A stretch of 64,000 nucleotides of DNA, from assembly GCA_002633005.1 (NCBI GenBank), contig NMRA01000064.1, forward strand, positions 921,997-985,996. The letters run 5' to 3'. The notes under the pieces were generated by a model. It searched no databases and was not told the DNA's origin. It saw only the letters and a list, made by a program, of their open reading frames with translations. Every line of letters begins with the position of its first letter. Position 1 is the first letter of the stretch. The stretch is from Phoronis australis. Taxonomy: Eukaryota > Phoronida > Phoronidae. The position numbers were made by a program, and so were the translations under genes. This document shows, one piece after another, positions 11,701-22,582 of the stretch.

Positions 11701-12180
11701 TTACTGAATGAAGGAAGCCAAGTTAGAATGATTTGTTACAATGTTCTTATGTTCCTGGAATGCCTGTTGAAATGAAAACATAGGCACATTCGGTCTAGCC
11801 CTGGCATCGCAGTTTTCAACAATATCGTGCTGTAACTTTGGGTTTTTGACAGCTATTTTATTAAGAACTTTAGGCTCTGTACTTCGCTTAGTTCCTTTGA
11901 TCCAGTTTGCAGACATGTCAGTGCAGCTAGTGCCCGTCATACCCATTCTGAAAGTGTATTTATTTTTTCACAAGACAGCGCCAATGTAACTGTATGTCTT
12001 TCCTAAACCAGTCATGCATTTGTAATTGAAAGACAGCATTTCACAACGACCATTCAATGCTTTTAATACGCAAACCGAGTTCCACTCATTCTTGATGTTC
12101 TGACATGGCCTTGCATTACACTTACTAATCACAGTGTCGTTTTAAAAATTATGGTGTAAAATCTAGTCAATGCAGCCTCC
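11701..12180 (-). pseudogene. SWIM-type zinc-finger protein relic
   Basis: Minus-strand fragments in shifting frames read NEWNSVCVLKALNGRCEMLS, then CMTGLGKTYSYIGAVL, then SCTDMSANWIKGTKRSTEPK. The order resembles SWIM zinc-finger proteins that precede YqaJ-type nuclease domains in many marine-animal repeat families, where C-x-A-G-L-G-x-x-C-x-H-x-x-A is followed by S-C-T-x-x-x-x-x-W and E-P-K. Here the C-x-H of SWIM has become Y-x-Y and frames are broken. I found no YqaJ domain downstream. It is probably a decayed transposon or domesticated-transposon copy; the family assignment is from memory of the pattern. Confidence 0.4.
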
Positions 12181-12199
12181 GGAAGTAATTGAATTGTTT

Positions 12200-12950
12200 A
12201 AAACTTTTAAAGTTTTTCACTGACTGTTCATTCAAACAATTTAAATGTCACCATACATAACATTTGACCACTCACGAATATTGTCTTTCCATCGTAAAAT
12301 GCCCTTAAATTTCAATGCTTTAGATGATATTTTTTCAATGCATCGATGCAGATTGTGGGTTATGTTGAAAATTAACAGTGGTTTGAGAAATCACTCTGAT
12401 TGATGTATTAAGAACTTCTGGCAGCAACTGTGAGAACATGAACTTATTAGCAAAGAGGTAAAATACAGTAGACTAATCAAATTGCTTGCCAAATTATAAA
12501 CTGACCAAACAGGGAGTGGATTGAACTGAAATATTTACCATCATGAGATCAGAGTTAGACAATAGGGCTAGGTGCCAAAAATGTGAGATTGAACTTCACT
12601 GGTAGGTATGCTAAACACAAAGCAATGTACTTAAGACAGACATCTATAGAAGACAAGGACACATATCTTAAAGAAATCAACGAAGAGATGTATACTTTAG
12701 AGTGCCAAATAGTTACATTCATAAAAAGTCACAGCTGGTTTTATTAGTGAAATCATCTGAATATGGGTATAACCAGGACTCAGGACACTAATGTTGTTGT
12801 GCAAACGAAGTCGGTGAAGAAACCTCCAGGTCAGATAGTATACAAATCAAAATCAAAATAATATGACAAATGATGGAGTAGCTACATTTGAAATAATGAA
12901 ACCCTAGGGTAGAATAATAAACAAACAACAGCTTCATGCCACATCACATA
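12200..12950. other. Intergenic, no gene seen
   Basis: AT-rich sequence with no long frame or recognisable domain. It may be the 5' part of the same decayed unit as the SWIM relic. Confidence 0.3.
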
Positions 12951-12954
12951 TTAT

Positions 12955-14390
12955 TAAAGACCTGGTCGCAAAATGCCCATGTGGTTCCAGTATCCGAAAA
13001 TACTTATTTTCAACACCCTTCTCATATTCTTTTCGCCTTTCTTGCCAAAAGCTATTTTTAACCGTATTTGACCCTTCTCTGTGAGCGTGTAATTACCGGC
13101 TTTCATCGGTTATTTTCGTACCCACATTTCCGGCTCATCAGTTCAGGAACTTGTCCTGAACACCGCCATTTTTCCTTGTAACTGAATGTGCTATCGCTTG
13201 CTCGAAAAGTCTTCATTATTTTTTTATTAGTAATATCTCGTGATTCGTTTGCATATGTAGTGTATTTATAGTTTGTAGTTAATGGTCGTTGAATTTTTTG
13301 GAATGTTACGCGTACTTATTATGTTAAAATAACATTGGTGTTTAGTTCCTTACGTAGGCCGGTCGAACCAAGGAACCAATATGCCTATGGGTCGAACCAA
13401 TTTTTTTCGTTTCGATTTTTCTTCTCGTTTTGAAAAAGTACTTTGATATCATTGGAAAATTCTGGTGTAAGGAAACACTATTCGGTCACCACGGTAATAC
13501 TTACATGTAAGTCCACTTTCATAACATGTAAACTTTTGCTGTTGCATGCGCGCACCCAGGAGGGGGGGGGCTCGGGGGGCTCGAACATTTGGCGAAGTGG
13601 GCAAAAATGTCCGCCCCCGAGAGACAAAAAGCCGGAGAAAATGGGTCAAAAGTTCACTAAAGAAGCGCAAACGCGCAATTCACATTGGTGCTCCTGTCTT
13701 TATTTTTTTTAGTCCGCCGACTCTTTTTTTTAGCAAAAGCACCACATCGCCGGGAATTCGAGCCCCCATATTGAAGGCTGGGTGCGTGCATGTATTGAAT
13801 AGTGTTTGTAATGCTAAATGTTGTAAAGTATTGTACAGTTTAAGTTACTTATTATGTTAAAAGTTTGAATCATTTTGGGTTAATGAATAAAAATTGTATT
13901 GGACTTGTCATACTTATGTGCTCGAACGAGCCCCCTATTTGGAGAAATGGAAAATGGTCTGCCTCAGTCAGAGAAGCACGAATTCCGAAAAATTAGAAAA
14001 TAAGACAATATTCCACTAGAAGACAGGAAGTACCAAAATTTAGCATCTGCAATTCATAGCTCTGAACATACCCAGTGAATCTTATAGTAAAAGATAGACA
14101 TTCCCAAAAATTCCTGGTAGCTGGCACTGAGGCTAGCTAAGGTGTGCCGCGGTAGTGTGACACAGGACTAACCAGCCCGTATTTTTATGCAAGTGTCTGA
14201 AACTATCTTTGAATATATGCTGCATTTATGATTTGAACATTTTACTTCGACAAAACAGCTCGCAACCGCATGCATCAACCGTTCGCCAGTGTCTGGTCTC
14301 GATCGGCACCGGGTCCGATACGCTGCGGTCCCGAGTCTGGCAAAATAATTTCTGTCAAAATTTATTCGCCACATTTCTTCAGCGTACGTA
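12955..14390 (+). repeat. Long dispersed repeat, copy 1 (inverted partner at 32.3-33.6 kb)
   Basis: Reverse-complement alignment with 32258-33590 holds over most of the length: CCCATGTGGTTCCAGTATCC at one end, CAGTTCAGGAACTTGTCCTG, the GAACCAAGGAACCAATATG block, and CCGAGTCTGGCAAAATAATT with TTTATTCGCCACATTTCTTC at the other end. Copy 1 is interrupted by a 248-bp MITE at 13545-13792. Neither copy has a conserved open frame. It may be a non-autonomous element or a LINE or LTR flank; the family is unknown. Confidence 0.8.
13545..13792. mobile_element. CATGCGCGCACCC inverted-repeat element, copy 1
   Basis: The ends are CATGCGCGCACCCAGGA and, reverse-complemented, CATGCACGCACCCAGCC. Inside are poly-G blocks and GGGCTCGAACATTTGGCGAAGT with GAGACAAAAAGCC. 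A second, oppositely oriented copy is at 52981-53240. About 250-260 bp, non-coding, inserted into the long repeat. A target duplication was not resolved. Confidence 0.75.
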
Positions 14391-14522
14391 AGGGTATAGA
14401 GATTGAATTTAAAAATGAGACGTGGAACGTATTTCAAACTTGTAAGCAACGAAAACAACAACATCTATCAACAACAAACAACGAATAGCAACTGGAGGTA
14501 GAATGGTGAATGTTGGCCAAAT

Positions 14523-15090
14523 CCCCTTTTGTCCACTGACGTCACTAGCATACTGACGCCCCCAGTGGAGGCCCTGAGAACTCGTAAACAAGCATGCTGG
14601 CGACTGATGATTTTCCGGAGTCGCTATGTTTTAGTGTGTTTTTTAAATAATGTTGCATGTCATACCTATCAGAAAATTAATATTGTTCCAATAAATTAAG
14701 AAAATTGGTATATTCATTCTCACGATCCTGCAACACCATCCAAATGTTCTTCTGTGTTACCAGAGACCGTAGCGTCTTTGGTGTTACACACGGCAAAGCC
14801 AAAGATTTATCCCCACGCGAAATAGCCTCGTTGACGCTCGACTAAAAGGAATCTTTCAATCATAATTAATTGATACTATATACCATTCATTATTATATAC
14901 CATGCATTATGTTTTTAGAAAAAAAACGATACTCAACGTCCCACAATAAATACAAGTCTGTTCGCCACCTTGGCTCGGTCGTTGCCAGGCTGGATATTAC
15001 CGGGTTCATGAACTCGGTTTATTTACGATGAGTTCTCAGGATCTCCACCGGGGGCGCCAGTATGCTTGTGACGTCAGTGGAGAAAAGGGG
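14523..15090. mobile_element. 568-bp element with ~60-bp terminal inverted repeats
   Basis: The left end CCCCTTTTGTCCACTGACGT and right end (reverse-complemented) CCCCTTTTCTCCACTGACGT continue as imperfect inverted repeats through CATACTGRCGCCCCC and GTGGAG...CCTGAGAACTC. The interior has no coding frame. Target duplication not resolved. A non-autonomous DNA transposon is the simplest reading. Confidence 0.7.
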
Positions 15091-15225
15091 CACGCGCGAG
15101 TGACCATGTTGTATAAAATACTGTGTGCAGCTTTTTGCTTCTATGTACGTTTTTGATGTCATTTCATTGAAACAACCTTGCTAGATTTTTAATTGTGTGT
15201 CCCAGATTTTGAGTGACGTTATTGT

Positions 15226-15990
15226 TTGATGTCTTCTGAGAATTGGATACCCTGCGGAATGATTCCCAAGTCGCAAGCGATGAAAACCCTTCTCATTCGT
15301 AGGCATGTCAAAGCCCCAGAGGCAATATTAGCTGATTTAGAAAATCGCCCACGCCGAGATAATCTAATATTTCATGGCCTGCCTGAGGACAAAAGGGGCG
15401 GGACGTGGGACCAATCGGAACGCAAAGTATTAGATTTAAGAGAGGGGGGCTAGGTAGGGAGGAAGGGGGAGGGATAGAGGGACGGACGGAGAGAGAGAGA
15501 GATACAATGCAAGTGTATTTAAAGTGTAAAACACAGAGACTATTGATACAAGGGAAACCGCACGGTTAGAAATGGGTATGACGAAGATGTTAGGCGGGTG
15601 ATCACGGTTACTTCAATTAGAACATGCATAACAATGTGGAACGTTACACTGAGAGCTGTAAGAGCTTTTAATTGCATATTGAAATATGCATTACAAAGAG
15701 AACCCATGTAAACTATGCGTGTCGATTTTGTCTGTTACATATTTTGGAAGGATACAGTTGTTTACTTGAGTCGGTATTTTGAACATTAATGAATTTTCAC
15801 AGTTTTTTATAGGATGAGTAACTGAATGACCATAATGAGATCCAAGAAACATCCATTTATCGAGCCCATCGTCTAGGACGCAAATCCCCCCATAAACATC
15901 GGCTGATCGTCGCAAAGATGAGATCTAAGGACAAGCAGAAAATCCTACAGATCAGGATAAACATTCGCAACCCCGTTCTAAATGTTACGT
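15226..15990 (+). mobile_element. L1-like LINE ORF1 fragment
   Basis: At about 15331-15420 the frame reads ENRPRRDNLIFHGLPED, the RRxNLxxHGLPE motif at the start of the ORF1p RNA-recognition region (Transposase_22 family). At about 15840-15985 a further frame reads IYRAHRLGRKSPHKHRLIVA then KDKQKIL, which matches the ORF1p C-terminal domain (RAHRxG, RPIIxKF). Between them are about 380 bp of unrelated sequence, including a purine-rich GAGA tract. ORF1p is the RNA-binding chaperone of L1-type retrotransposons. The copy is interrupted and dead, and no ORF2 of this element is adjacent. Confidence 0.7.
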
Positions 15991-16164
15991 AGGGCTTTAG
16001 CCAAAGTAAAAAGGATTAGAAAACGGCTTTTTGAATTTTCTTGAAAAATATGACTAACGCAACGATCAATTAGCAAAAACTGCTCTACGATGGTCAAGTG
16101 TATGTTTGCAGTGAAGATTCGGATCAGGCGTATGCCTGTGTAACTGCGACGAACGCTTAAGTTT

Positions 16165-19100
16165 TTTAAGGTGATATTTATTTATTGAAGAATACACAGA
16201 ACATACAAAGAAATGCTGGCAAACCCAGAAATCGCGAAGCCTTATATCTGAGTTGTAGACAATTCATAAGTGAAAGTAATATACATAGAGGTATATACAT
16301 TTAAGTAGTATCTATTATAAGTATTCCAATATTTAGATATGCTATTACGAACATATAAAAACAAAAGCAAAACATGTACAGATACATGTATGGAAATCAG
16401 AAGCAACAATATTTATAAGCGATACATAAAAATTTCCTAATGTTGCTTAAGAGGAATTCATTGAGAACAAGTCAAAGTTAGGACTACCGTTCAATAATAA
16501 TGTAACTCTAGTAGGGATATCATTACAAGAATTGAGAACCTTTACAATTGATTGGTTTTCATTGAGTGCACGAAAGAGTGAGTCTCTCAGGTATTCGATG
16601 AGGGGACATTTGAAGAAAACATAAGGATAAGATTGATGGTCACCACCTTCTTTACAGTTTGGAGAGACATTACTAAAGTTGTGCCTAAACTTGTCGGAGC
16701 TGAGGAAAAGACCGCATCGTGATCTGTACCATGCTACTTTGTTTTTGCGGGGAAGGGGGAATTGAGTCAGGCTGTTGAGTTATCAAAATTATGTAAAAAA
16801 GCTCTAAATTTATTTTTATACCCATAAAAGAGTTACTTTCCTTAACAGAGACTGGTAGAGAATTTCAGTTGTTGATGCACATCATAATTATAGACTTTCT
16901 GAATGCCTGACTGAACAACGGAAAAATTACATATGAGATGGAGGATGTTAAACCATTACGATGGCCTTGTCTAGTGTATAGATGAAATATTTTTGGACAG
17001 AAGCTTTGTTGACATTGCTTATTACTTTGAAAGTAAATGTGGTCACGTGAAGGTTGCGTCGAGTAGACAGCTTGGGCCTCTTGAGACTATTCAAAACCTT
17101 TACACTATTGGATCCCCTGTAAGCTCCAGTTATGAGTAAGGCAGCTTGATACTGTAATTTCTGCAAATGCTGGAGTGCACCAGTATTGGAAGACTGATAT
17201 ATAATATCACTGTGACAATAATCGACATGTGGAAGTATGAAGGATTTGAAGAGAACTTCTTCATGTGTAGAATTCAGATGACGAGGGACAAGCTTAAGTG
17301 GCTTAATTAGTTTCTGAATTTTTTACGAGCTCCCAAACGTGATGTGTGAATAAGAGTTTTTCATGTAACAGTATACCAAGATGTTTGTGCGACTGTTTTC
17401 TAGGAATGATTTCATAATTAAATTTAAGACCATAAGACGGGTCAACAAGAAAGAGAGCATCAATAGATTCGGAGAAGGTGAGGTCAGCGCTTTTTTCTGG
17501 CCCAATACGCTTCCCTGCGGAGGGGATAAAGTTGGAAGAACGCCGTCCACACGAACAGTGTATGTACGAACGGAGGGATATGAGGTGATCATGTTTAAAA
17601 GATTTTCAGTAATGCCATAGGATCGAAGTTTGTGGAGTAGAAGATCGGGAGGGACACAGTCGAAAGCAGAGGCTACATCTAGAAAAATGGACCTTCTCAA
17701 AATGTAAATGAATCTCATGTACTATTCCAACAAGTTGTGCCACGGTGATGTTCCCACGCAAAAAAAACAAATTGACGATGATAGATTAAGTTGTTTTGTT
17801 TGAGAAATATAAGAATACTTTGAGCAATGATCTTCTCGAAAATTTTAGATAGGGTGTTAAGTAAAGTTATTGGGCGGTAATTTGAAAGTTTTGGAGTCTT
17901 TTTTGTATAGGGACCATAATTCCATGTTTCCAAGAAGACGGATGTATACCTAGCTGAAGAAGTTTGTTTAAAAGATTGGTTAAATCCCAACTTCAACGAA
18001 ATTTTTTTATATTAGATGTATTGGGCTAACGCAATAGTCCTAGCAAAGCCTTAGTAAAATAAGAAAACGCGAGTTCAATCACGAAATGTAAACCCTGAAA
18101 TAATAGGTGAAGCTGCCTTTTTGTGCCATGTTGCGTCACCGCGAGATCCCTGAATAGAACACCATTGCATGGGGGTGTTATTGGCAGCTGTTTGAATTAA
18201 AAGGTGACTCTCGCGGTGACATAGACAAAAGCAATACGCCTAACAGTTCGTTATATCTGACAATTTATGGCAATAGTGGGTTTAGAGCGATGCTCTTAAC
18301 ATACTGTAGGAACCAAATTTACAGGTGTTACCGTTCAAGATAGGCTTCAAGGGCATGGTAATATCGTTGGCAATCATTATAATCATATTACTGATGATTA
18401 AAGCTGTGTCATCATTTTTATTGGGGTCAATTTCATTGAGATACTTCCCGACATCAATTTGATTAGCCGGGATATCACACAGTTGATTGAGACAACGTTC
18501 ACGAAGAAAAGGAAAGTTACCTACTTCAGTTGGTGTAATGTGGCTTTTGTTCGTGAAAAAATGAGAAACAGGTCACACTTGTCACTGCTACTTGAGGCTA
18601 GGTTAATATTGTGGTTGATGACTGGGTAAGAGGATTGTTGTTGACTGCTGCGTATTTTATTGATGGTGTTCCAGTATTCTTAAGAGTTCTTGCTTACATT
18701 GTTAATTTATGAAAAAAGCTTGTGTCGGTGATCAGCTTTGGCTTGATTTACCGAAGTCTATGCAGGTGTGACTGCTCCTTTTATCTGTTGTAGATTATAG
18801 TGTTAGATCTTCTGAAAGAGCAGTGAAGTCTTTGTCTTGTGTGGATTGCCCTTTTAACAATTGTTGAACCACGGTTGGCTGTTGTGTTTAATTATCTTTT
18901 CAGTTGATGGGATGTTGTTTTTTTTTGAATTTCATAGAGAGTACTAGTGAAGAGTGAAACAGTGCCATCAATGTCGCCAGTGTCCAATATGGAATCCCAG
19001 TCACTGGAGGTGATATATCGGTGTCGACTTGATCATATTTCCAAATGTTTCGCGTGGTGTGTTGCTCTTTAACCGTTTCTTTAGGTGTTAGAGTGGTTTC

Positions 19101-19870
19101 GATTGTGTGGGGATCAGAATTGCCAACAGGAGGTAGTACAGAACATGATTCTCAAATTGTTTGTTATGCAGAGATCAATACATAAATGAAAAACGTCACT
19201 GACGCGTGTTGGCTCATTAGACAATAACATACCAAACAACTGTAGTCCGGCTGTATTGCCATGATCATCATTGTACCATGTAGAGCTTCGGGTATTAAAA
19301 TCACTATTTATGATAATACAAACGCTATTGTGGTTAATTTCCGCTAACTGATCGGCTATGGCTTTGAAGTAGTGTTTTCTTTTAGTTGGCGACTGAGAAC
19401 GTGATCGATAAAACAACACACAGTAGATTTTTCTGTGACCAAAACAAATTTCGATTTAGTAGTTGCATAACTGAGGACAAATTAAGGTAGGACATAATTT
19501 AAATGTGAGTGTGTTTTAGTGAATAAAATGATGCCACGGTCACTGTTACTGTGATAGGCTACACTGTAACCAGGAATGATTAGTTCATGATCAAGATCGT
19601 TTTTGGTAACATTACAAGTTTCACAAAGAGCGACAATCATATGATCGTTAGACAGAAGAAAGCTTTTTAAAAGTTGGAATCTGGAAAAATTGCTGGATTT
19701 CATGGTATTAATATTTGAAAATAAGATTTTAAAGGTAGTATTGTCTTCAGGCCCAGGATTTTCTTCAACATCGCCAGCTAAAAGGAGGCACATGCCAATA
19801 ACGATTCCGTACTCCACACAGGTGTTATGTAAACAATAGTGAGACACATCAGTAACCTAAACCTGCATAG
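16165..19870 (-). mobile_element. CR1/L2-like LINE with 2A motif, endonuclease and reverse transcriptase
   Basis: On the minus strand the order is: a 2A-like LLLAGDVEENPGP (19749-19787); an endonuclease start (FKILFSNINTMKSS, ALCETCN); the endonuclease C-terminal half at 19114-19419 (IIINSDFNTRSSTWY, NEPTRVSD, IDLCITNN); a poorly conserved middle; reverse transcriptase at 17323-17996 (LSNYRPITLLNTLSKIFEKI, FLDVASAFDCVPPDLL, SPPQGSVLG); then HKHLGILLHEKL; then LQYQAALLITGAYRGSNSV (16948-17166); and a C-terminal zinc-knuckle-like segment ending at a TAA near 16441. Beyond that is an A/T-rich 3' tail near 16170. The YxDD palm motif is not visible, consistent with a deletion after QGSVLG, and several frames are broken, so the copy is inactive. 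A 2A sequence before the endonuclease is known for CR1, L2, Rex and Crack group LINEs in marine invertebrates. Confidence 0.85.
18132..18222. mobile_element. Small inverted-repeat insertion within the LINE
   Basis: GTCACCGCGAGA at about 18134 is matched by its reverse complement TCTCGCGGTGAC ending near 18220. The segment interrupts the poorly conserved middle of the LINE. A short MITE is likely, but the evidence is only the ~12-bp inverted ends. Confidence 0.35.
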
Positions 19871-20684
19871 CATGATATCTCATTCGATGCCCGTGAGAAG
19901 AATTGGACTGTGACTATACGAGGGAAAAACTGTAAGACCAGAGAAACTCACTCTACTCGAGGCACCCAAATGATAGCCGTATTTAACAATTAATACATCA
20001 ATGCTTACTGACAATTCAAGGATGGTTAAATGAATAAGGTAGTCTGGACAATTAGGGGAGTCCTTTTTAAACACCAAAAATTATAAGTTCGCTTACAAGT
20101 ATATAAATAGCAATTTAGTTATGTAGCACAAGATATAAATTTAATCTTGGGAAACGAATTAGTTCTGTTGTAAGTGAATACAAAACACATATTTATATTA
20201 AGACGTAATAAGGCAAGTCAAGTGATAATGGTTGACCTAAAAATATGTACATAGGAAATGTGATCAATTAATTAGGGACAAAAGAAGGTGAAAAAATAAG
20301 GTTTTCAACAACCAAATACGCTGGAGAAAACAAAAATGAAGTCCGTATTGAAGATCTCTCACTATGGATAAGTTAGTTGAAACACGTTTTAGAATTGGTA
20401 TAAAATTATAGGTGCTTACCCCTATAGGTCACCCTGTAATGACCGATCAGCTCATGTGTTCAGTGTTGTCTATTGAACTGAAGTTAACTTTCTCACGGAT
20501 TGGAACACCAGTTTTCACAGGGATTATTTTAGATTGAAACTTATTACAAACTAAAGTATGGTGACAGACAGTGTGCAACGTGATTATTTCACTAGAGTGG
20601 AATACCTCCGCGGTCAGGTGAAACTTGTGTTAATATTGAAGGGGTCAGGCTTTGGCCCGCTTAGTTCGAGTACCTCTACTGCTA

Positions 20685-21110
20685 AAAATATGAATTTTAT
20701 TTCATGGAATGCACAGGGATTTGAAACGAAAATTGTTGATTATTTGTCTAGATTTGACATCATTGGTGTTCAAGAAACCAGATCAAAGAACAGCGAGCAA
20801 TTTCACTAATGTATTTCCAGATTTCATTTGTTATTCTTTCTGCTCTCGTAAAAAGATTAGATAAGGTCGAAATCACGGTGGTATTTGTGTGTATATTAGG
20901 AAGAAGCTCGCTGAATTTGTTAAACCCATAGAGCATCATTTTGAATATGACGTCACACTGTTATGTGATCATTCATTGTTTAGCATAGATACAGACGGTT
21001 ATCTCAAACCTTATTTAGTGACCTCCATTCTAACTCGTATAGCAAAAACTATACTTTGTCAACTAGTAAACGTATTCCTGAACGAAAAATGTCAGGGAAT
21101 ATGTAAAATA
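20685..21110 (+). mobile_element. LINE endonuclease fragment
   Basis: MNFISWNAQGFETKIVDYLS and FDIIGVQETRSKN (about 20691-20800) form the start of an APE-type LINE endonuclease (W-N-x-x-G and Q-E-T). After a frameshift and stop, HGGICVYIRKKLAEFVKPI follows at about 20875-20940. The next expected endonuclease blocks are absent. It lies head to head with the CR1/L2-like LINE and is a different element, inactive. Confidence 0.75.
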
Positions 21111-21125
21111 TTTTTGTATTGATGA

Positions 21126-21222
21126 ATTATTGTTATTATTATTATTATCATTATTGTTATTATTATTGATATTATCATTGCCTTTGTCACTGTTATTGTT
21201 ATTGTTGTTGTAATTATTATAT
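21126..21222. repeat. (TTA)n-type A/T microsatellite
   Basis: Imperfect TTATTATTG tracts over about 95 bp. Low complexity. Confidence 0.9.
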
Positions 21223-21459
21223 TGAAATATCGAAATGTCAATTTATTAGTTGAATTAAACATTACACACCATGGATTTTTGCACATTTTGAATTACCGGT
21301 GGCCACAGACTAAATGTATGACGTAAAATTTAGCTAAACCCATGTTTATTTTGTGTAATTAGCTCGAAATTTTATTTTGATTTTACTTTCAATTTTGCCA
21401 ATTTTCACATTTCCCGCCATGTGACGTCATGGGTAGAGATCAGTGACTAGCATTGAACA

Positions 21460-21717
21460 ATGGCAGAGAGCAGGGAATTTGAAAGCGGCGACGATTATTT
21501 GCAAGAATTGAGCAAATTTTATGAAGAAACGTACGGGAATGGTGGCCAGGATGAAGAAATGGGGTTACACGAAAGCGAGAACAAGTTTAATGTGCTTCCG
21601 GCTGCGTACTTTTCTACTTTTAGCCTTACGAACTGGATCCTCCCGCGAGAGAAGCGGCCTTGGGCTCGGCGAGTCAACCCAGTCATCCAACAGACGATCC
21701 TGAATGTTTCTGAATGA
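21460..21717 (+). CDS. Uncharacterised 85-codon ORF
   Basis: It opens MAESREFESGDDYLQELSKF and ends in the KRPWARRVNPVIQQTILNVS region, acidic at the start and basic at the end. It runs opposite to, and just downstream of, the THAP relic at 21731-22040. Some THAP or Harbinger-type elements have a second ORF and the RRVNP string faintly recalls Harbinger nucleases, but this is too weak to assign. It may be a real first exon or a relic. Confidence 0.25.
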   Translation: MAESREFESGDDYLQELSKFYEETYGNGGQDEEMGLHESENKFNVLPAAYFSTFSLTNWILPREKRPWARRVNPVIQQTILNVSE

Positions 21718-21730
21718 TAAATATTGTCCT

Positions 21731-22040
21731 TTATTGAACCAGGCCTTCATCGTAACGTTTCCTGTGACTGGAGTCGAAACACGAGTCCTCAAAGTGGGCA
21801 GAACACAGAGTGGCCCCGGACCGAATCGCTTGGTCCACGATGACGTCCCACACTCTCGTTCGGCGCACGAAGCGATGCCACTTCTGCGCAACTTTGGTGT
21901 CCTTCGGAACACAGAGACGTTCTCCGCCTGGCTGCTGTTGCTCCAGCCTCCGGAAACACATCTTTTGATTCCTCTACGAACCTTCTCGAGGCTAAATGTA
22001 CTTTGCTTTCTCTTCACTCTATACACTTTGTCTCTGATCC
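21731..22040 (-). pseudogene. THAP-domain relic 3 (frameshifted)
   Basis: One frame gives KRCVSGGWSNSSQAENVSVF; an overlapping frame continues PKDTKVAQKWHRFVRRTRVW and ends SGATLCSAHFEDSCFD. Together they show a whole THAP zinc finger: Cys start, F-P-K-D, W, and the C-x2-H pair CSAH followed by F-x-x-x-x-F. The join lies in a frameshift near 21900-21915, and the second THAP cysteine appears to be W (SGGW). The frame then closes at a stop near the + ORF. A dead THAP gene or transposase N-terminus, distinct in sequence from relics 1 and 2. Confidence 0.7.
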
Positions 22041-22234
22041 GAACAGTATGGCGAACGACTTGGGTTCAACCCATGACGTTGTACATAATTATTATTTTTT
22101 TCAATTTTTGCGTGTTTCTTTATGAGCTGTGCACTAAAGGCACTGAAATCTAGTAAGATATAATAATAAAATTCATTTTGAGGTACTAGAGTGATGTTGT
22201 GTACATTTTAAGGAATTTGAGTGAGGATATATAT

Positions 22235-22395
22235 AGATTATTATATGGCAAAGTCGTCATCCCCCGTATTCTAGAGCCGGAGTGGATTTTGGAGAACTAT
22301 CGCCCGATGGGCGTTATCCCCGAGGGCGATAATTCTCCAAAATCCACTCAGGCTCTAGATAAGGGGGATAACGACTGAGAACATGTAATAATCTA
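22235..22395. mobile_element. Fold-back element with ~70-bp arms
   Basis: The left arm starts TAGATTATTATATGG; the right arm, reverse-complemented, starts TAGATTATTACATG. Arms continue through GTCGTYATCCCCC, CTAGAGCCKGAGTGGATTTT and GGAGAAYTATCGCCC around a central loop at about 22305-22323. It can form a very long hairpin. It lies about 190 bp beyond the stop codon of gene B. Confidence 0.85.
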
Positions 22396-22469
22396 TTTAT
22401 ACCACATACTGAACGAGAAACATTGCAATGAATCGTTCTACCTTTCTCGACTCGCCTCGGCTTTGTAGC

Positions 22470-22550
22470 TGCTTTCTATGTCAGAGGCCCAGGGTCAGAG
22501 GTCGTGACCTTTTAAGAAAAGCCAAGCTATTTTTGTCAAGTAATGCTTTC
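22470..22550. repeat. Block shared with 43911-43990
   Basis: CTTTCTATGTCAGAGGCCCRGGGTC...TTTTAAGAAAAGCC...CTATTTTTGTCAARTAATGCTTT occurs at both places in the same orientation with about 90% identity by eye. Here it lies 30-110 bp downstream of the gene B stop; at 43.9 kb it lies far upstream of gene A. It may mark a duplication breakpoint. Confidence 0.75.
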
Positions 22551-22582
22551 GACCGTGATTTAATACGAGAAATGTCATGGGT

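Noticed and set aside
13443-13860. Overlapping ORFs with RRGGARGAR-type peptides
   Set aside because: Products of the poly-G segments of the CATGCGCGCACCC MITE.
21704-22153. Plus-strand ORF of 149 codons
   Set aside because: Antisense to the THAP domain, whose C-x2-H and F-P-K-D motifs fix the real strand.
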